Shown here piece by piece: positions 10,934 to 19,556 of a stretch of 64,000 bases of DNA (the stretch's first letter is position 1; every line of letters starts with the position of its first letter). The notes below the pieces were generated by a model. The model was not told the DNA's origin, did not search any database, and saw nothing but the letters and a program-made list of their open reading frames with translations. Made by a program: the position numbers and the translations under genes. This DNA comes from Agromyces sp. S2-1-8 (GTDB lineage: Bacteria; Actinomycetota; Actinomycetes; Actinomycetales; Microbacteriaceae), in contig NZ_JAJOLP010000001.1 in assembly GCF_021129215.1 (NCBI RefSeq), forward strand, positions 2,976,001 to 3,040,000. The letters run 5' to 3'.

Positions 10934-11908
10934 TCAGCGGGTCGTGCCCGCGACCTTCGGCAGTGCGCCGCCGGCGGCGGCGTTGCGGTCGGGCCGGAAG
11001 TTGTGGAAGTCGACGCCCTCGACGCCGCGCACGAGGTCGATCTCGTCCTCGATGAGCGCAGCCTCCCACTCCTCGGGGCCCACGAGCGGCAGGCGCACCC
11101 GCGGGCTCGAGATGCGGCCGAGGCCGTGCAGGATGTACTTCGCCGCGACGGTGCCGGGGACGTGGGTCATGGTCGCCCGCACGAGCGGCTCGAGCCTCTG
11201 GTGCGCCTCGGTCGCGGCCTTGAGGTCGCCGCGGTTCACCGCGTCGACGATCGTGCGGTATGGCGCCGGCGCGATGTTCGCGGTGACGCCGATGAGGCCG
11301 GTCGCGCCGATCGACAGGTGCGGGAGCACGTTCGCGTCGTCGCCCGAGAAGTACATGAGGTCGGTCTGGTTGAGCACCCGGCTGACCTCGGAGAAGTCGC
11401 CCTTGGCGTCTTTCACGGCGAGGATGTTCGGGTGCTTCGCGAGCCGCAGGATGGTCTCGTACTTGATCGGCACTCCGGTGCGACCCGGGATGTCGTAGAG
11501 GATGACCGGCAGGTCGGTCGCGTCGGCGACCATGCGGAAGTGCGTGAGGATGCCCGCCTGGGTGGGCTTGTTGTAGTACGGCGTGACGATCATGATGCCG
11601 TCGGCGCCGGCCTTCTCGCTGTGCTGGTACAGCTCGATGGCGTGCGCGGTCTCGTTCGAGCCGCCGCCGGTGATGATCTTGGCGCGGCCGGCGGCCACGT
11701 CTTTGCCGACCTCGACGAGCCGGATCTTCTCGGGGTCGGTCAGGGTCGACGTCTCGCCGGTGGTTCCCGTGACGACGATGCCGTCGGCGCCTGCCGAGAT
11801 GACATCGTCGATGTGCTTCTCGACCCCGGGCCAATCGACCTCGCCGTCCGCCGTCATCGGCGTGACGAGCGCGACGAGCACTTGTCCGAAGGGGTTCTCT
11901 GAGGTCAC
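10934..11908 (-). CDS. dapA: 4-hydroxy-tetrahydrodipicolinate synthase
   Basis: Aldolase of 324 aa that condenses pyruvate with aspartate semialdehyde in lysine and diaminopimelate synthesis. TTGETS (residues 49-54), the Tyr139 region ILYDIPGRTG and Schiff-base Lys166 in AVKDAKGD are all present. The frame is open upstream. I chose the GTG at 11908 because TACGCT sits 7 nt before it and homology begins there (VTSENPFGQVLVALVTPM), suggesting a leaderless GTG start. dapB lies 6 kb away instead of adjacent. Confidence 0.96.
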   Translation of the reverse strand: MTSENPFGQVLVALVTPMTADGEVDWPGVEKHIDDVISAGADGIVVTGTTGETSTLTDPEKIRLVEVGKDVAAGRAKIITGGGSNETAHAIELYQHSEKAGADGIMIVTPYYNKPTQAGILTHFRMVADATDLPVILYDIPGRTGVPIKYETILRLAKHPNILAVKDAKGDFSEVSRVLNQTDLMYFSGDDANVLPHLSIGATGLIGVTANIAPAPYRTIVDAVNRGDLKAATEAHQRLEPLVRATMTHVPGTVAAKYILHGLGRISSPRVRLPLVGPEEWEAALIEDEIDLVRGVEGVDFHNFRPDRNAAAGGALPKVAGTTR

Positions 11909-11987
11909 GCCCACCAGCGTATCGGTTCGACGGGATGCCGCGTCGCCGCCCCGACTCGATGGGTCACGTCGAGCCTCGTCACGAGGG

Positions 11988-12914
11988 TCATCGGCTGCCG
12001 GACCGACGAGCGGGACTCCACGTGCGGTGCAGCCCGCGCGCGACGCAGGCGAGGACAGCCGCCTCGACGCGGGGCCAGTCATGGATGATCTGCGCGTAAT
12101 CGAACCTCAGGGTGACGTACCCGCGTTCGGCCGCCGCGGCGTCTCGCACGAGGTCCTTGTGTCGCTTCGATGCGGTGGCCGTCGCGGGGGCGGCCCTTCC
12201 CTGCAGCGCGTCGGCGAATCCGTCCACATGGTTGCTTTTGCCATCTGCTTCGAGGATGAGCCGATCGCCGAGCACGAAGTCGACCCGGCCGACCCCGTCG
12301 ATCAGTACCTGTGAGCGCAGTTCGATGCGATGGCGCCGAAGACGCAGCCGCAACAGCGACTCCAGGCCGCTGTCGGCGTCCCAGCGAGCGAAGTCGACGA
12401 GCCGACGGTGCTTCGCGGGTACCCTCGCGCGAAGGCGGCCCACGCCCGCTCGGTCGATCAGCCCCTTCCGCATCGCGGACTCGAGCGCAGCGAAGAAGGT
12501 CTCGCCGCCCCGGCACCCGAGCACCTGTGCGAGCGCGTCGACGATGGTGCCCTCCCCGAGCGCCGACCCGCTGCCCGTCCAGTGCAGCACGCATGCGCAG
12601 CCGTCATGCAGGTGACGACGCCCGTGCTCGGGCATCGAGACATGCACCCGATCGTCGTCGTCGAGCAGCCACACGCCGGCGCGTCGCAGACGCGAGATGC
12701 AGCCGAGCATCCCTCCGTGCCGCGCGGCCGTCACCACCTCGGCGGCAGCGGTCGTCGAGGCGTACACACCGGATCGAACCCGTTCGATGGCGCCTTCGCG
12801 CCGCGCCCGGCCGATGGACTTCGAATCGACACCGACCGCCAGAAGATCGGCGGTGCGCGCGACGCCGCCGAGCCGGTCGCACCAGCGCTCGACCTCATAC
12901 GTGTCGATGGGCAT
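11988..12914 (-). CDS. DUF559 / AbiEi-like domain protein (putative PD-D/ExK nuclease-fold)
   Basis: Product of 308 aa. The N-terminus looks like the AbiEi-type winged helix found in abortive-infection antitoxins (GGVARTADLLAVGVDSKSIG, then GAIERVRSGVYA). The C-terminal third matches DUF559, a Vsr-like nuclease fold, with VDFVLGDRLILEADGK giving the D...ExDGK pattern. No partner toxin gene (AbiEii type) is adjacent, so an antitoxin role is unsupported. Such genes are common and sporadic in Microbacteriaceae. A cluster of four alternating short repeats lies directly upstream. Confidence 0.75.
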   Translation of the reverse strand: MPIDTYEVERWCDRLGGVARTADLLAVGVDSKSIGRARREGAIERVRSGVYASTTAAAEVVTAARHGGMLGCISRLRRAGVWLLDDDDRVHVSMPEHGRRHLHDGCACVLHWTGSGSALGEGTIVDALAQVLGCRGGETFFAALESAMRKGLIDRAGVGRLRARVPAKHRRLVDFARWDADSGLESLLRLRLRRHRIELRSQVLIDGVGRVDFVLGDRLILEADGKSNHVDGFADALQGRAAPATATASKRHKDLVRDAAAAERGYVTLRFDYAQIIHDWPRVEAAVLACVARGLHRTWSPARRSGSR

Positions 12915-13015
12915 GCAGCGATGCTGTCCTCCGGTCGAAGCCCGATCACTCTGCGAAGCCGAGCCGGTGGATCGTTGGGGAAGTCTTGCGGGTGTGGAGG
13001 ACGAGTGGACTCGAT

Positions 13016-13180
13016 CGGAATGTCGGGGAATCTCCGCGTCGAGCCGGCAGACGGACGACCGGAATCGAATTCTCCGACATCTCGTCTGCGCCGGGTCGGC
13101 CAGCACAGCCGAAATGTCGGAGGAAACCCACACGGGCCGCCTCGACTTCGCCTCGTAGCCGGAATCCTCCGACACTTCGG
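13016..13180. repeat. Cluster of four alternating ATGTCGGAG-type repeats
   Basis: This covers most of the 311-bp gap (12915-13225) between the DUF559 gene and folA. Four imperfect 17-20 bp copies alternate in orientation: 13016-13032 (forward, CGGAATGTCGGGGAATC), 13066-13084 (reverse), 13109-13128 (forward, CCGAAATGTCGGAGGAAACC) and 13161-13180 (reverse). Copies 3 and 4 match at 17 of 20 positions as an inverted pair; copy 2 with copy 3 also pairs. The cluster could be REP-like palindromic elements, RNA hairpins or a multi-site operator. I see no open reading frame that it would encode. Confidence 0.7.
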
Positions 13181-13225
13181 CGCGCACCGCGCCCGGCTGG
13201 TGGCGATACGGGGCGGGCGGCGGCG

Positions 13226-13816
13226 TCAGGCGCGGCGGTAGGTGAGGAAGCGGTAGCGGATGCCGCTCCGGGAGGCGTGCTCGCCGGCCGGCGGGTCGAC
13301 GGCGACGAGCTCGAAGCCCTCGGGCACGGCGGGGGCGTGCACGTCGCCCGGCTCGGCGGCGAATCCCCCGGTGTGCTCGAGCTCGGTCACCTCGAGGAGG
13401 TCGGCCCGGTCGATCGCCTCGGCGAACAGCTGCCCGCCGCCGATCACCCAGACCCGCTCGTCGCCGGCGACGAGCGCCAGCGCCTCGTCGAGTGATCTGG
13501 CGCGCTCGGCTCCGTCGTCGGCCCAGTCGGCCTGCCGCGTCACGACGATGTTGCGGCGCCCCGGCAGCGGACGGTACCGGGGCGAGAGCGAGTCCCAGGT
13601 CTTGCGCCCCATGATCACCGGCATGCCGAGCGTCACGGCCTTGAAGTGCGCGAGATCCTCGGGCACGTGCCACGGCATGCCGCCGTCGCGCCCGATCACG
13701 CCGCCGCCCGCCTGGGCCCAGACGAGTCCGATGCGCGGGACGCGCGATGCCGGGCCTGACGCCGAGCCAGGCACCGACGCTCCCGAGCGGTTCGGTGCCG
13801 GGGCATCCTCGCTCAT
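13226..13816 (-). CDS. folA: Dihydrofolate reductase
   Basis: Product of 196 aa. It reduces dihydrofolate with NADPH, regenerating the cofactor consumed by the neighbouring ThyA. Motifs are [30 protein letters not shown] (catalytic Asp/Glu region), [11 protein letters not shown], and [14 protein letters not shown]. The N-terminal 25 residues are Pro/Ala/Ser-rich and lie outside the fold. The ATG at 13816 overlaps the thyA stop (ATGA), so the genes are translationally coupled. Confidence 0.95.
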   Translation of the reverse strand: MSEDAPAPNRSGASVPGSASGPASRVPRIGLVWAQAGGGVIGRDGGMPWHVPEDLAHFKAVTLGMPVIMGRKTWDSLSPRYRPLPGRRNIVVTRQADWADDGAERARSLDEALALVAGDERVWVIGGGQLFAEAIDRADLLEVTELEHTGGFAAEPGDVHAPAVPEGFELVAVDPPAGEHASRSGIRYRFLTYRRA

Positions 13817-14622
13817 ACGGCGACGGCCGCGCGGATCGCCGGGTGGTGCTGGTAGCCCTCGACCACGAAGTCGTCGTACTCGTAGTCGAAGATCGAGGCG
13901 GGCACCCGAGCGAGGCGGAGCGTCGGGTACGGGTACGGGTCCCTGGCGAGCTGCTCGCGCACCTGCTCGACGTGGTTGTCGTAGATGTGGCAGTCGCCAC
14001 CGGTCCAGACGAAGTCGCCGACCTCGAGGCCGGTCTGCGCGGCCACCATGTGGGTCAGCAGCGCGTACGAGGCGATGTTGAACGGCACACCGAGGAAGAG
14101 GTCGGCACTGCGCTGGTAGAGCTGGCACGAGAGCCGGCCGTCGGCGACGTAGAACTGGAAGAGGGCGTGGCACGGCGCGAGCGCCATGTCGGGGATGTCG
14201 GCCGGGTTCCACGCCGAGACGATGAGCCGGCGCGAATCCGGGTTCTCGCGGATCTGCGCGACGACGTCGGCGATCTGGTCGATGACCTCGCCCGACGGGG
14301 TCGGCCACGAGCGCCACTGCACGCCGTAGACGGGGCCGAGCTCGCCCTGCGCATCGGCCCACTCGTCCCAGATGGTGACGCCGTGCTCCTGCAGCCAGCC
14401 GACGTTCGACGAGCCCTGCAGGAACCACAGCAGCTCGTACGCGATCGACTTGAAGTGCACGCGCTTCGTCGTGACGAGCGGGAACCCCTTCGAGAGGTCG
14501 AACCGCAGCTGGCGGCCGAACACGCTGCGCGTGCCCGTTCCGGTGCGGTCGGTCTTCGGCTCGCCGTGCTCGAGCACGTCGCGCAGGAGGTCTTCGTACG
14601 GGGTGGCGATCGTCTCGGACAT
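13813..14622 (-). CDS. thyA: Thymidylate synthase ThyA
   Basis: Product of 269 aa that methylates dUMP to dTMP using methylene-tetrahydrofolate. The active-site Cys is in [13 protein letters not shown], and [10 protein letters not shown] and [20 protein letters not shown] are classic. The ATG at 14622 ([11 protein letters not shown]) is preceded by TAGCCT seven bases upstream, so it is probably leaderless; the frame is open 14 codons further. It is expressed divergently from the thioredoxin-fold gene 91 bp away. Confidence 0.96.
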   Translation of the reverse strand: MSETIATPYEDLLRDVLEHGEPKTDRTGTGTRSVFGRQLRFDLSKGFPLVTTKRVHFKSIAYELLWFLQGSSNVGWLQEHGVTIWDEWADAQGELGPVYGVQWRSWPTPSGEVIDQIADVVAQIRENPDSRRLIVSAWNPADIPDMALAPCHALFQFYVADGRLSCQLYQRSADLFLGVPFNIASYALLTHMVAAQTGLEVGDFVWTGGDCHIYDNHVEQVREQLARDPYPYPTLRLARVPASIFDYEYDDFVVEGYQHHPAIRAAVAV

Positions 14623-14713
14623 CAGGTCAAGGCTAACCCGCGGATGCCTCGTGGCGGGCGTCATTCGTCGTCACAGTCGTCGTGGCGCGGCGGAGCCGCC
14701 GTACCGTCGGTTC

Positions 14714-15160
14714 ATGGACCTCGTCGCCGCGCTCGCCATCGGCGCCGCACTCGTCGCCGCCGCGACCGCGGTGGGGCTCGTCTGGCGCGCACGGCAGGGG
14801 CGCGCGGTCGGCGGATCGGGCGAGCGCGTGCGCCCGGCTTCGCTCGGCGTCGAAGCCGGCCGGTTCGGCGAGCGGGCGACGCTCGTGCAGTTCTCCACCG
14901 AGTTCTGCAGCCGATGCCCGGCCGCGGCGCGCCTGCTCGGCGGCATCGCCGATGAGACGCCCGGGGCCCGCCACGTCGAGGTCGACCTCACGCATCGCGC
15001 CGATCTGGCCCGCCGGTTCGACGTGACCCAGACCCCGACGACGCTCGTCGTCGATGCCGACGGCATCGTACGGACGCGCATCGGCGGGGCGCCGCGCGCC
15101 GACGTGGTGCGCGCTCGACTCGACGAAGTGCTCGGGAGGCAGCATGTCGACATCCGCTGA
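14714..15160 (+). CDS. Membrane-anchored thioredoxin-fold protein
   Basis: Product of 148 aa with one N-terminal membrane segment (residues 3-24). It then has a thioredoxin domain with active-site FCSRC (Cys65, Cys68) and the cis-Pro loop TQTPTTLVV. The orientation suggests either a cytoplasmic or an extracytoplasmic domain; the sequence does not settle it. TACCGT lies 6 nt before the ATG. It overlaps the DUF4395 gene by 17 nt, a pairing frequent in actinobacteria and consistent with a thiol-redox relay. Confidence 0.88.
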   Translation: MDLVAALAIGAALVAAATAVGLVWRARQGRAVGGSGERVRPASLGVEAGRFGERATLVQFSTEFCSRCPAAARLLGGIADETPGARHVEVDLTHRADLARRFDVTQTPTTLVVDADGIVRTRIGGAPRADVVRARLDEVLGRQHVDIR

Positions 15161-15614
15161 CGGACGCGAACCGGCCGGCATCGACCCTCGCGGTCCCCGC
15201 TTCGGCGCGGGCATCACGGCGGTGCTGCTGCTCGCCACGGTCGTGCTCGCCGTCGGCGGCGCCTCGGCCGCCGCCTTCTGGCTGCTCGTCGCGGTCGCCG
15301 CCCTCTTCGCGTGGGGCGCGTTCGCCGGCATCCGACGGCACCCCTACGGCCTGATCTTCCGGAAGCTCGTGCGACCCGGGCTCGCGCCGCCCGCCGAGCT
15401 CGAAGACCCGCGACCGCCGACCTTCGCACAGGGCGTCGGCTTCGCCGTGACGCTCGCGGGCATCGTGCTCGCCCTGCTCGGCGCTCCGCTCGCCGTGCCG
15501 ATCGCGGCGGCGATCGCGTTCTTCGCCGCCTTCCTCAACTCGGTCTTCGGCTTCTGCCTCGGCTGCTGGCTGTACCTCTGGCTCGTGCGGGCCCGGGTGA
15601 TCCGGACGGCGTGA
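15144..15614 (+). CDS. DUF4395 membrane protein
   Basis: Product of 156 aa in the DUF4395 family. It has four hydrophobic segments, two in the N-terminal half and two after residue 95. The conserved FCLGC dicysteine sits in the last one (NSVFGFCLGCWLY). The start is the ATG at 15144 with GGGAGG just upstream, inside the end of the thioredoxin-fold gene. A membrane protein with a redox-like Cys pair next to a membrane thioredoxin suggests electron transfer through the membrane. That role is inference. Confidence 0.85.
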   Translation: MSTSADGREPAGIDPRGPRFGAGITAVLLLATVVLAVGGASAAAFWLLVAVAALFAWGAFAGIRRHPYGLIFRKLVRPGLAPPAELEDPRPPTFAQGVGFAVTLAGIVLALLGAPLAVPIAAAIAFFAAFLNSVFGFCLGCWLYLWLVRARVIRTA

Positions 15615-15704
15615 GCCTGCGGCATCCACAGCCGTCGAACCCGCCTGCCGACGGCCCCTGCTCCCCCGCTAGGCTGGGAGCCCGGCTCGAAGTGGAGGAT
15701 CCCG

Positions 15705-16130
15705 ATGGCACTCACCAGTGAAGCGACCACCGTCTGGAAGGGCACCCTGTTCGAAGGGTCGGGCGACGTCGCCCTCGACTCCTCGGGGCTCGCGAACTTC
15801 CCCGTCAACTGGAAGGCGCGCGCCGAGGGCGTCGCCAACACGACGAACCCCGAAGAGCTCCTCGCCGCGGCGCACTCGTCGTGCTTCTCGATGGCCCTCT
15901 CGCTCGCCCTCGCCGAGGCCGGAAACCCCGCGGAGAGCATCCAGACGACCGCTGCCGTGACCTTCGAACCCGGCAAGGGCGTGCTCGGCAGCCACCTGCT
16001 CGTGAGCGCACGCGTGCCCGGCCTCAGCGAGGCCGAGTTCGAGGCGTTCGCGAACGACGCGAAGGCGGGATGCCCGATCTCGCAGGCGCTCGCCGGCATC
16101 CCGATCACGATCGAAGCCGAACTCGCCTGA
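15705..16130 (+). CDS. OsmC-family peroxiredoxin
   Basis: Product of 141 aa in the OsmC/Ohr family, which reduces organic hydroperoxides through two cysteines. Cys60 (AAHSSCFSMAL) and Cys123 (KAGCPIS) are both present at the family spacing. The N-terminal WKGTLFEGSGDVAL segment is typical of the OsmC branch. The ATG at 15705 follows GTGGAGGAT. It is immediately followed by the TIGR01777 gene with 3 nt between, so the two are co-transcribed. Confidence 0.93.
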   Translation: MALTSEATTVWKGTLFEGSGDVALDSSGLANFPVNWKARAEGVANTTNPEELLAAAHSSCFSMALSLALAEAGNPAESIQTTAAVTFEPGKGVLGSHLLVSARVPGLSEAEFEAFANDAKAGCPISQALAGIPITIEAELA

Positions 16131-16133
16131 TCG

Positions 16134-17042
16134 ATGCGGGTCCTGATCGCCGGTGCCACGGGCTTCATCGGCACCACGTTCTCGGCCCGGCTCCGCGAAC
16201 GCGGCCACGAGGTCGTCCGTCTCGTGCGCCGTCGCGCGCACGAGGCCGACGAGGTGTCCTGGTCGCCCGCCGCGGGCATCATCGACTTCACCGTGATGGA
16301 TCGCGTCGACGCGGTCGTGAACCTCGCCGGCGCCTCGCTCGCGCGACTGCCGTGGACGAAGCGCTACCGCGACGAGATCCTCGAGTCGCGGATCGGCGCG
16401 ACTCGCACGCTCGCCGACGCGATGCGCAAGGCCCGCACGCCGCCGTCGGTCTTCCTCAGCGCGTCGGCGGTCGGGTACTACGGCGACCGCCCCGGCGAGC
16501 TGCTCACCGAGTACTCCAGCGCCGGAAGCGGGTTCCTCGCCCAGGTCGTCGGCCGGTGGGAGGCCGCGGCGTCGCTCGCTCCCGAAGAGACCCGCACCGT
16601 GCTCGTCCGCACCGGCCTCGTCGTCGGCTCGGGCGGCGGGGCGTTCCAGCGGGTCGCGACGCTCACGAAGTTCGGCCTGTCGAGCCGACTCGGCACGGGT
16701 GGCCAGCACTGGCCGTGGATCGCCCTCGACGACGAGGTCGGCGCGCTCGTGCACCTGCTCGACTCGAAGCTGTCGGGGCCGGTCAACTTCGTCGGGCCGA
16801 CCCCGGCGACGGCGGACCGGGTGATGCGCGCCATGGCCGAGCGGATGCGGCGCCCGCACGCGTTCGGCGTACCCGAGAAGGTGCTCGAGCTCGCGCTCGG
16901 CAGCGCGGCCGACGAACTGCTGCTCGCGAGCCAGAAGGTCCGGCCGCAACGGCTCATCGACGACGGCTACCGATTCGCGCACACGACCGTCGAGTCGGCG
17001 ATCGACGCGATGATCAGCGCTGCCGGCGGTCGAGCTCGATAG
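16134..17042 (+). CDS. TIGR01777-family NAD(P)-dependent epimerase
   Basis: Product of 302 aa, an extended SDR of the YfcH/SulA-like TIGR01777 family. The Rossmann motif GATGFIG is at residues 7-13. NLAGASLARLPWTKRYRDEILESR and LSASAVGYYG (with Ser and Tyr of the catalytic set) and the C-terminal DUF1731-type end (ELLLASQKVRPQRLIDDGY) are all seen. The reaction is unknown. Its 3' end overlaps the convergent TPR gene by 29 bp. Confidence 0.9.
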   Translation: MRVLIAGATGFIGTTFSARLRERGHEVVRLVRRRAHEADEVSWSPAAGIIDFTVMDRVDAVVNLAGASLARLPWTKRYRDEILESRIGATRTLADAMRKARTPPSVFLSASAVGYYGDRPGELLTEYSSAGSGFLAQVVGRWEAAASLAPEETRTVLVRTGLVVGSGGGAFQRVATLTKFGLSSRLGTGGQHWPWIALDDEVGALVHLLDSKLSGPVNFVGPTPATADRVMRAMAERMRRPHAFGVPEKVLELALGSAADELLLASQKVRPQRLIDDGYRFAHTTVESAIDAMISAAGGRAR

Positions 17043-17481
17043 CGGTGCGCACCGCCTGCCGCGCACGACGGCGGTCGCCGGCCGCGTCGTACGCGAGGCC
17101 GAGCCGCAGCCAGGCCCGCCACGACGCCTCGTCGGCCTCGACCTCGGCCTTGAACCGGCCGAACTCGGCGTCGGCGGCGTCGCGGTCGGCGCGCCCGCTC
17201 GGGCGCAGCGGCAGGCCGAGGTCGGTACCGCCCTCGTCGTGGAGTCGCCGGATGAGCTCCTGCGAGCGGATGCCGAACGCGAGCTCGCGCCAGAGCGCCC
17301 ACGCGGCGATGATCGGCAGCACGAGGAGCGCGATGCCGATGACGATCGCGACCGGCTCGCCCGTGCCCATGAACTGCACGGCGCGCCACCCGACGAGCGC
17401 GAGGTAGAGCGCGAGCAACGCCGCCATGATCAGCGCGCCCGACTTCGCGGTGAGCGCCCGGCGGCCGCCGGCCGCGGTCAT
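17014..17481 (-). CDS. Two-TM membrane protein with a TPR motif
   Basis: Product of 155 aa. It has two membrane segments (about residues 15-36 and 45-64), a hinge, and a C-terminal tetratricopeptide unit (AWLRLGLAYDAAGDRRRARQAVRTAI). The start overlaps the dapB stop by four bases (ATGA), so translation is coupled to dapB. Small TPR membrane proteins follow dapB in other Microbacteriaceae. Function unknown; a scaffold role is only a guess from the TPR. Confidence 0.78.
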   Translation of the reverse strand: MTAAGGRRALTAKSGALIMAALLALYLALVGWRAVQFMGTGEPVAIVIGIALLVLPIIAAWALWRELAFGIRSQELIRRLHDEGGTDLGLPLRPSGRADRDAADAEFGRFKAEVEADEASWRAWLRLGLAYDAAGDRRRARQAVRTAIELDRRQR

Positions 17482-18242
17482 CGGGCGCCGGCAGGCGCGC
17501 CGCCTGCGAGGCCGAGGTCGAGCAGGGCGTCGAGGCCGACGCTCACCCCGGATGCCTCGGTCGCGCGCCGCAGCGCGAGCAGGATGCCCGCCTCGTACGA
17601 ACTCGGCGAGAGCGTCGAGTGGGTGAAGGTCAGGGTCTCGCCGTCGCCGCCCATGACGACGCGCTGCTCGGCGAGCGTGCCCGCCATGCGCAGGCTGTGC
17701 ACGGGCACGCCGGAGACGAGCTGGCCGCGGGCGCGCTGATCGGCATGCGGCGCCGAGACCGGGCCGGCGGCGCCGCGCGCCTCGCCGATGAGTTCTGCGG
17801 TGCGCACGGCGGTGCCCGAGGGCGAGTCGACCTTGCCCGCGTGGTGCGCCTCGATGATCTCGATCGAATCGAAGTACGGGGCAGCGAGCGCGGCGAACGC
17901 GGTCGCGAGCACGCTGCCGATCGAGAAGTTCGGCACGAACAGCACGGCACCGGCGTCGTCGTGTCCGCGGACGAACTTCGTGATCTCGGCGATGCGGTCG
18001 CGCGACCAGCCCGAGGTGCCGACGACGATGGGGATGCCTGCGCCTGCGGCGAACTCGACGATGGCGGGACTCGCCGCCGGATGGGTGACGTCGAGCGCGA
18101 CGTCGGCGCCGAGCATCTCGTCGAGGCTCGATCCCGAGCCGAGCGCAGCGTGGAGTTCGAGGTCGTCGGCCGCCTCGATGAGTCGGATCGCCAGCTGCCC
18201 CATCTTGCCCGTGGCTCCGGCCACGGCGACCTTGATCGTCAC
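17478..18242 (-). CDS. dapB: 4-hydroxy-tetrahydrodipicolinate reductase
   Basis: Product of 254 aa in the diaminopimelate/lysine pathway, reducing the DapA product. The Rossmann motif AVAGATGKMG, the signature EAHHAGKVDSPSGTA (catalytic His-His and Lys) and the C-terminal GILLALRR are present. It starts with GTG at 18242, with TAGACT 6 nt upstream and no Shine-Dalgarno, suggesting a leaderless message. It is slightly longer than the average DapB because of an Ala/Gly tail. Confidence 0.95.
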   Translation of the reverse strand: MTIKVAVAGATGKMGQLAIRLIEAADDLELHAALGSGSSLDEMLGADVALDVTHPAASPAIVEFAAGAGIPIVVGTSGWSRDRIAEITKFVRGHDDAGAVLFVPNFSIGSVLATAFAALAAPYFDSIEIIEAHHAGKVDSPSGTAVRTAELIGEARGAAGPVSAPHADQRARGQLVSGVPVHSLRMAGTLAEQRVVMGGDGETLTFTHSTLSPSSYEAGILLALRRATEASGVSVGLDALLDLGLAGGAPAGAR

Positions 18243-18300
18243 CCGTCGAGTCTACCGAGGCCCGTGCTCCACGCAGCCGCGTCCCGAATATGCTCGACGC

Positions 18301-18798
18301 ATGCTGCGATACCGCGAGGCCGCCGTGACCGATCCCGACGCCCACGACTTGCTCGAGGCGTACTTCGCCGAGCGCGCGGCGGGCTTTCCCGCCGAGCAGG
18401 GCGAGTACCGCCCGACCTGGCCGGATGCCTCGCAGTTCACGCCGCCCGCCGGCGTGTTCCTCGTCGTGATCGACGACGAGCGGGGCGGCGAGCTCGTCGG
18501 CTGCGGCGGCGTCCGGCGCATCCAGCGTCGCCCCGAGACCTATGAGATCAGGTTCGAGGTCAAGCACCTCTGGCTCGCCCCGGCCGGCCGGGGTCGTGGC
18601 GAGGGCAAGCGGCTGCTCGCGGAGCTCGAGCGACGGGCGATCGAGTTCGGCGCGCAGGAGCTCGTGCTCGACACGAACGCCTCGCTCGAGGCGGCCGGCG
18701 GTCTCTACCGCTCGGCCGGATACGTCGACATCGAGCCGTACAACGCGAACCCGAACGCGACGAACTGGTACGGCAAGCCGGTCGGCGCCGATCTGTAG
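18301..18798 (+). CDS. GNAT-family N-acetyltransferase
   Basis: Product of 165 aa with the GNAT acetyl-CoA motif (KHLWLAPAGRGRGEGKRLLAELERRA) and a typical C-terminal strand (DTNASLEAAGGLYRSAGYVDIEPYN). The substrate is unknown. TATGCT lies 6 nt before the ATG at 18301, consistent with a leaderless transcript divergent from dapB (58 bp between starts). It resembles the amino-group acetyltransferases often found singly in actinobacteria. Confidence 0.85.
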   Translation: MLRYREAAVTDPDAHDLLEAYFAERAAGFPAEQGEYRPTWPDASQFTPPAGVFLVVIDDERGGELVGCGGVRRIQRRPETYEIRFEVKHLWLAPAGRGRGEGKRLLAELERRAIEFGAQELVLDTNASLEAAGGLYRSAGYVDIEPYNANPNATNWYGKPVGADL

Positions 18799-18822
18799 GG
18801 AGCACCCGTCGACACGCCGAGG

Positions 18823-18844
18823 GCACGGGCGCGACGCGCCGTGC
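18823..18844. terminator. Hairpin between convergent genes
   Basis: Inverted repeat GCACGGGCGCG / CGCGCCGTGC with a one-base loop and one bulge, in the 123-bp space between the convergent acetyltransferase and histidine-phosphatase genes. A bidirectional terminator is plausible. No T run follows. Confidence 0.4.
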
Positions 18845-18921
18845 GCGGCTGGAATGTTCCTCCACGGGTGCACGGTGCGAGCGAGCCTGGGTGGGGGCGA
18901 GCCCGGGTGGGAGCGTGCGGC

Positions 18922-19524
18922 TCAGATGGAGAACGGCTCCGGCAGGCCGGTGCGGAGCTCGGGCGGCAGGTGCGCGAGGTCGTTGTGCACCACGAGGCTC
19001 CACGGTCGCCCGGGCTTCTGCGTCAGCACGGTGAGCCCGGCGTTGGCCTGGTTGATCGAGACCCAGCGCCAGTCGGGAGCGCCGAGCACCTCGCGGACGA
19101 ACCAGCCGATCACGAAGTTGTGCGTGATGAGCAGCTCGTGCCGGTCGTCGCGGTGCGAGCGCAGGAATTCGGCGACCGCATCGGCCATCTGCGCGTTGCC
19201 GGCTTCGATCTCGTCCTCGGTCACGGAGCCGAAGAACGGGTCGTAGAACTTCGGCGTCTCGGGGGCGGGCCCCGAGGGGATGCAGTCGAACAGGAGCGGA
19301 GACGGCTCGGGGTTCAACGCCGGCATCTTCGCCGCGATGATCTCGGCGGTCTCGGTCGCCCGCTGCAGCGGCGAGTGCCACGCATGGTCGAACGGGATGC
19401 CGCCGAGCCGCTCGGCGAGGAGCTCCGCCTGACGGCGACCACGGGGTGACAGCGGGCCGTCGGGCAGGCCGTGCTCGGCGTCGAGCTGCTCGCCGTGCCG
19501 CACGAGATAGAGGTGATGTGCCAA
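18922..19524 (-). CDS. Histidine phosphatase family protein (phosphoglycerate-mutase-like)
   Basis: Product of 200 aa. The phosphohistidine motif LVRHGE is at residues 7-12, PLSPRGRRQAELLAERL follows, WHSPLQRATETAEII carries the second Arg, and the catalytic His is in LLITHNFVIGWFV. A small-molecule phosphatase function is likely, with the substrate unknown. It lies 32 bp downstream of the M16 peptidase gene, same strand, so it is probably co-transcribed with it. Confidence 0.9.
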   Translation of the reverse strand: MAHHLYLVRHGEQLDAEHGLPDGPLSPRGRRQAELLAERLGGIPFDHAWHSPLQRATETAEIIAAKMPALNPEPSPLLFDCIPSGPAPETPKFYDPFFGSVTEDEIEAGNAQMADAVAEFLRSHRDDRHELLITHNFVIGWFVREVLGAPDWRWVSINQANAGLTVLTQKPGRPWSLVVHNDLAHLPPELRTGLPEPFSI

Positions 19525-19556
19525 GGGTTCGTTCCTGTACTGCTCGTCGGGTCGCG

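Noticed and set aside
7778..11902. 1374-codon plus-strand frame opposite ftsK, the acetyltransferase, rnj and dapA
   Set aside because: No recognisable protein motif, and it spans four conserved minus-strand genes; a high-GC antisense artefact.
11988..12914. Type IV toxin-antitoxin system (AbiE)
   Set aside because: An AbiEi-like N-terminus is visible, but no AbiEii nucleotidyltransferase gene is next to it, and the C-terminus is a DUF559 domain.
12915..13225. Possible short gene in the repeat-rich spacer
   Set aside because: Every frame is broken or lacks a start with any signal; the content is explained by the four repeats.
18799..18921. Candidate tRNA or small RNA between the acetyltransferase and phosphatase genes
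   Set aside because: Only one short stem; no cloverleaf or conserved RNA motif.
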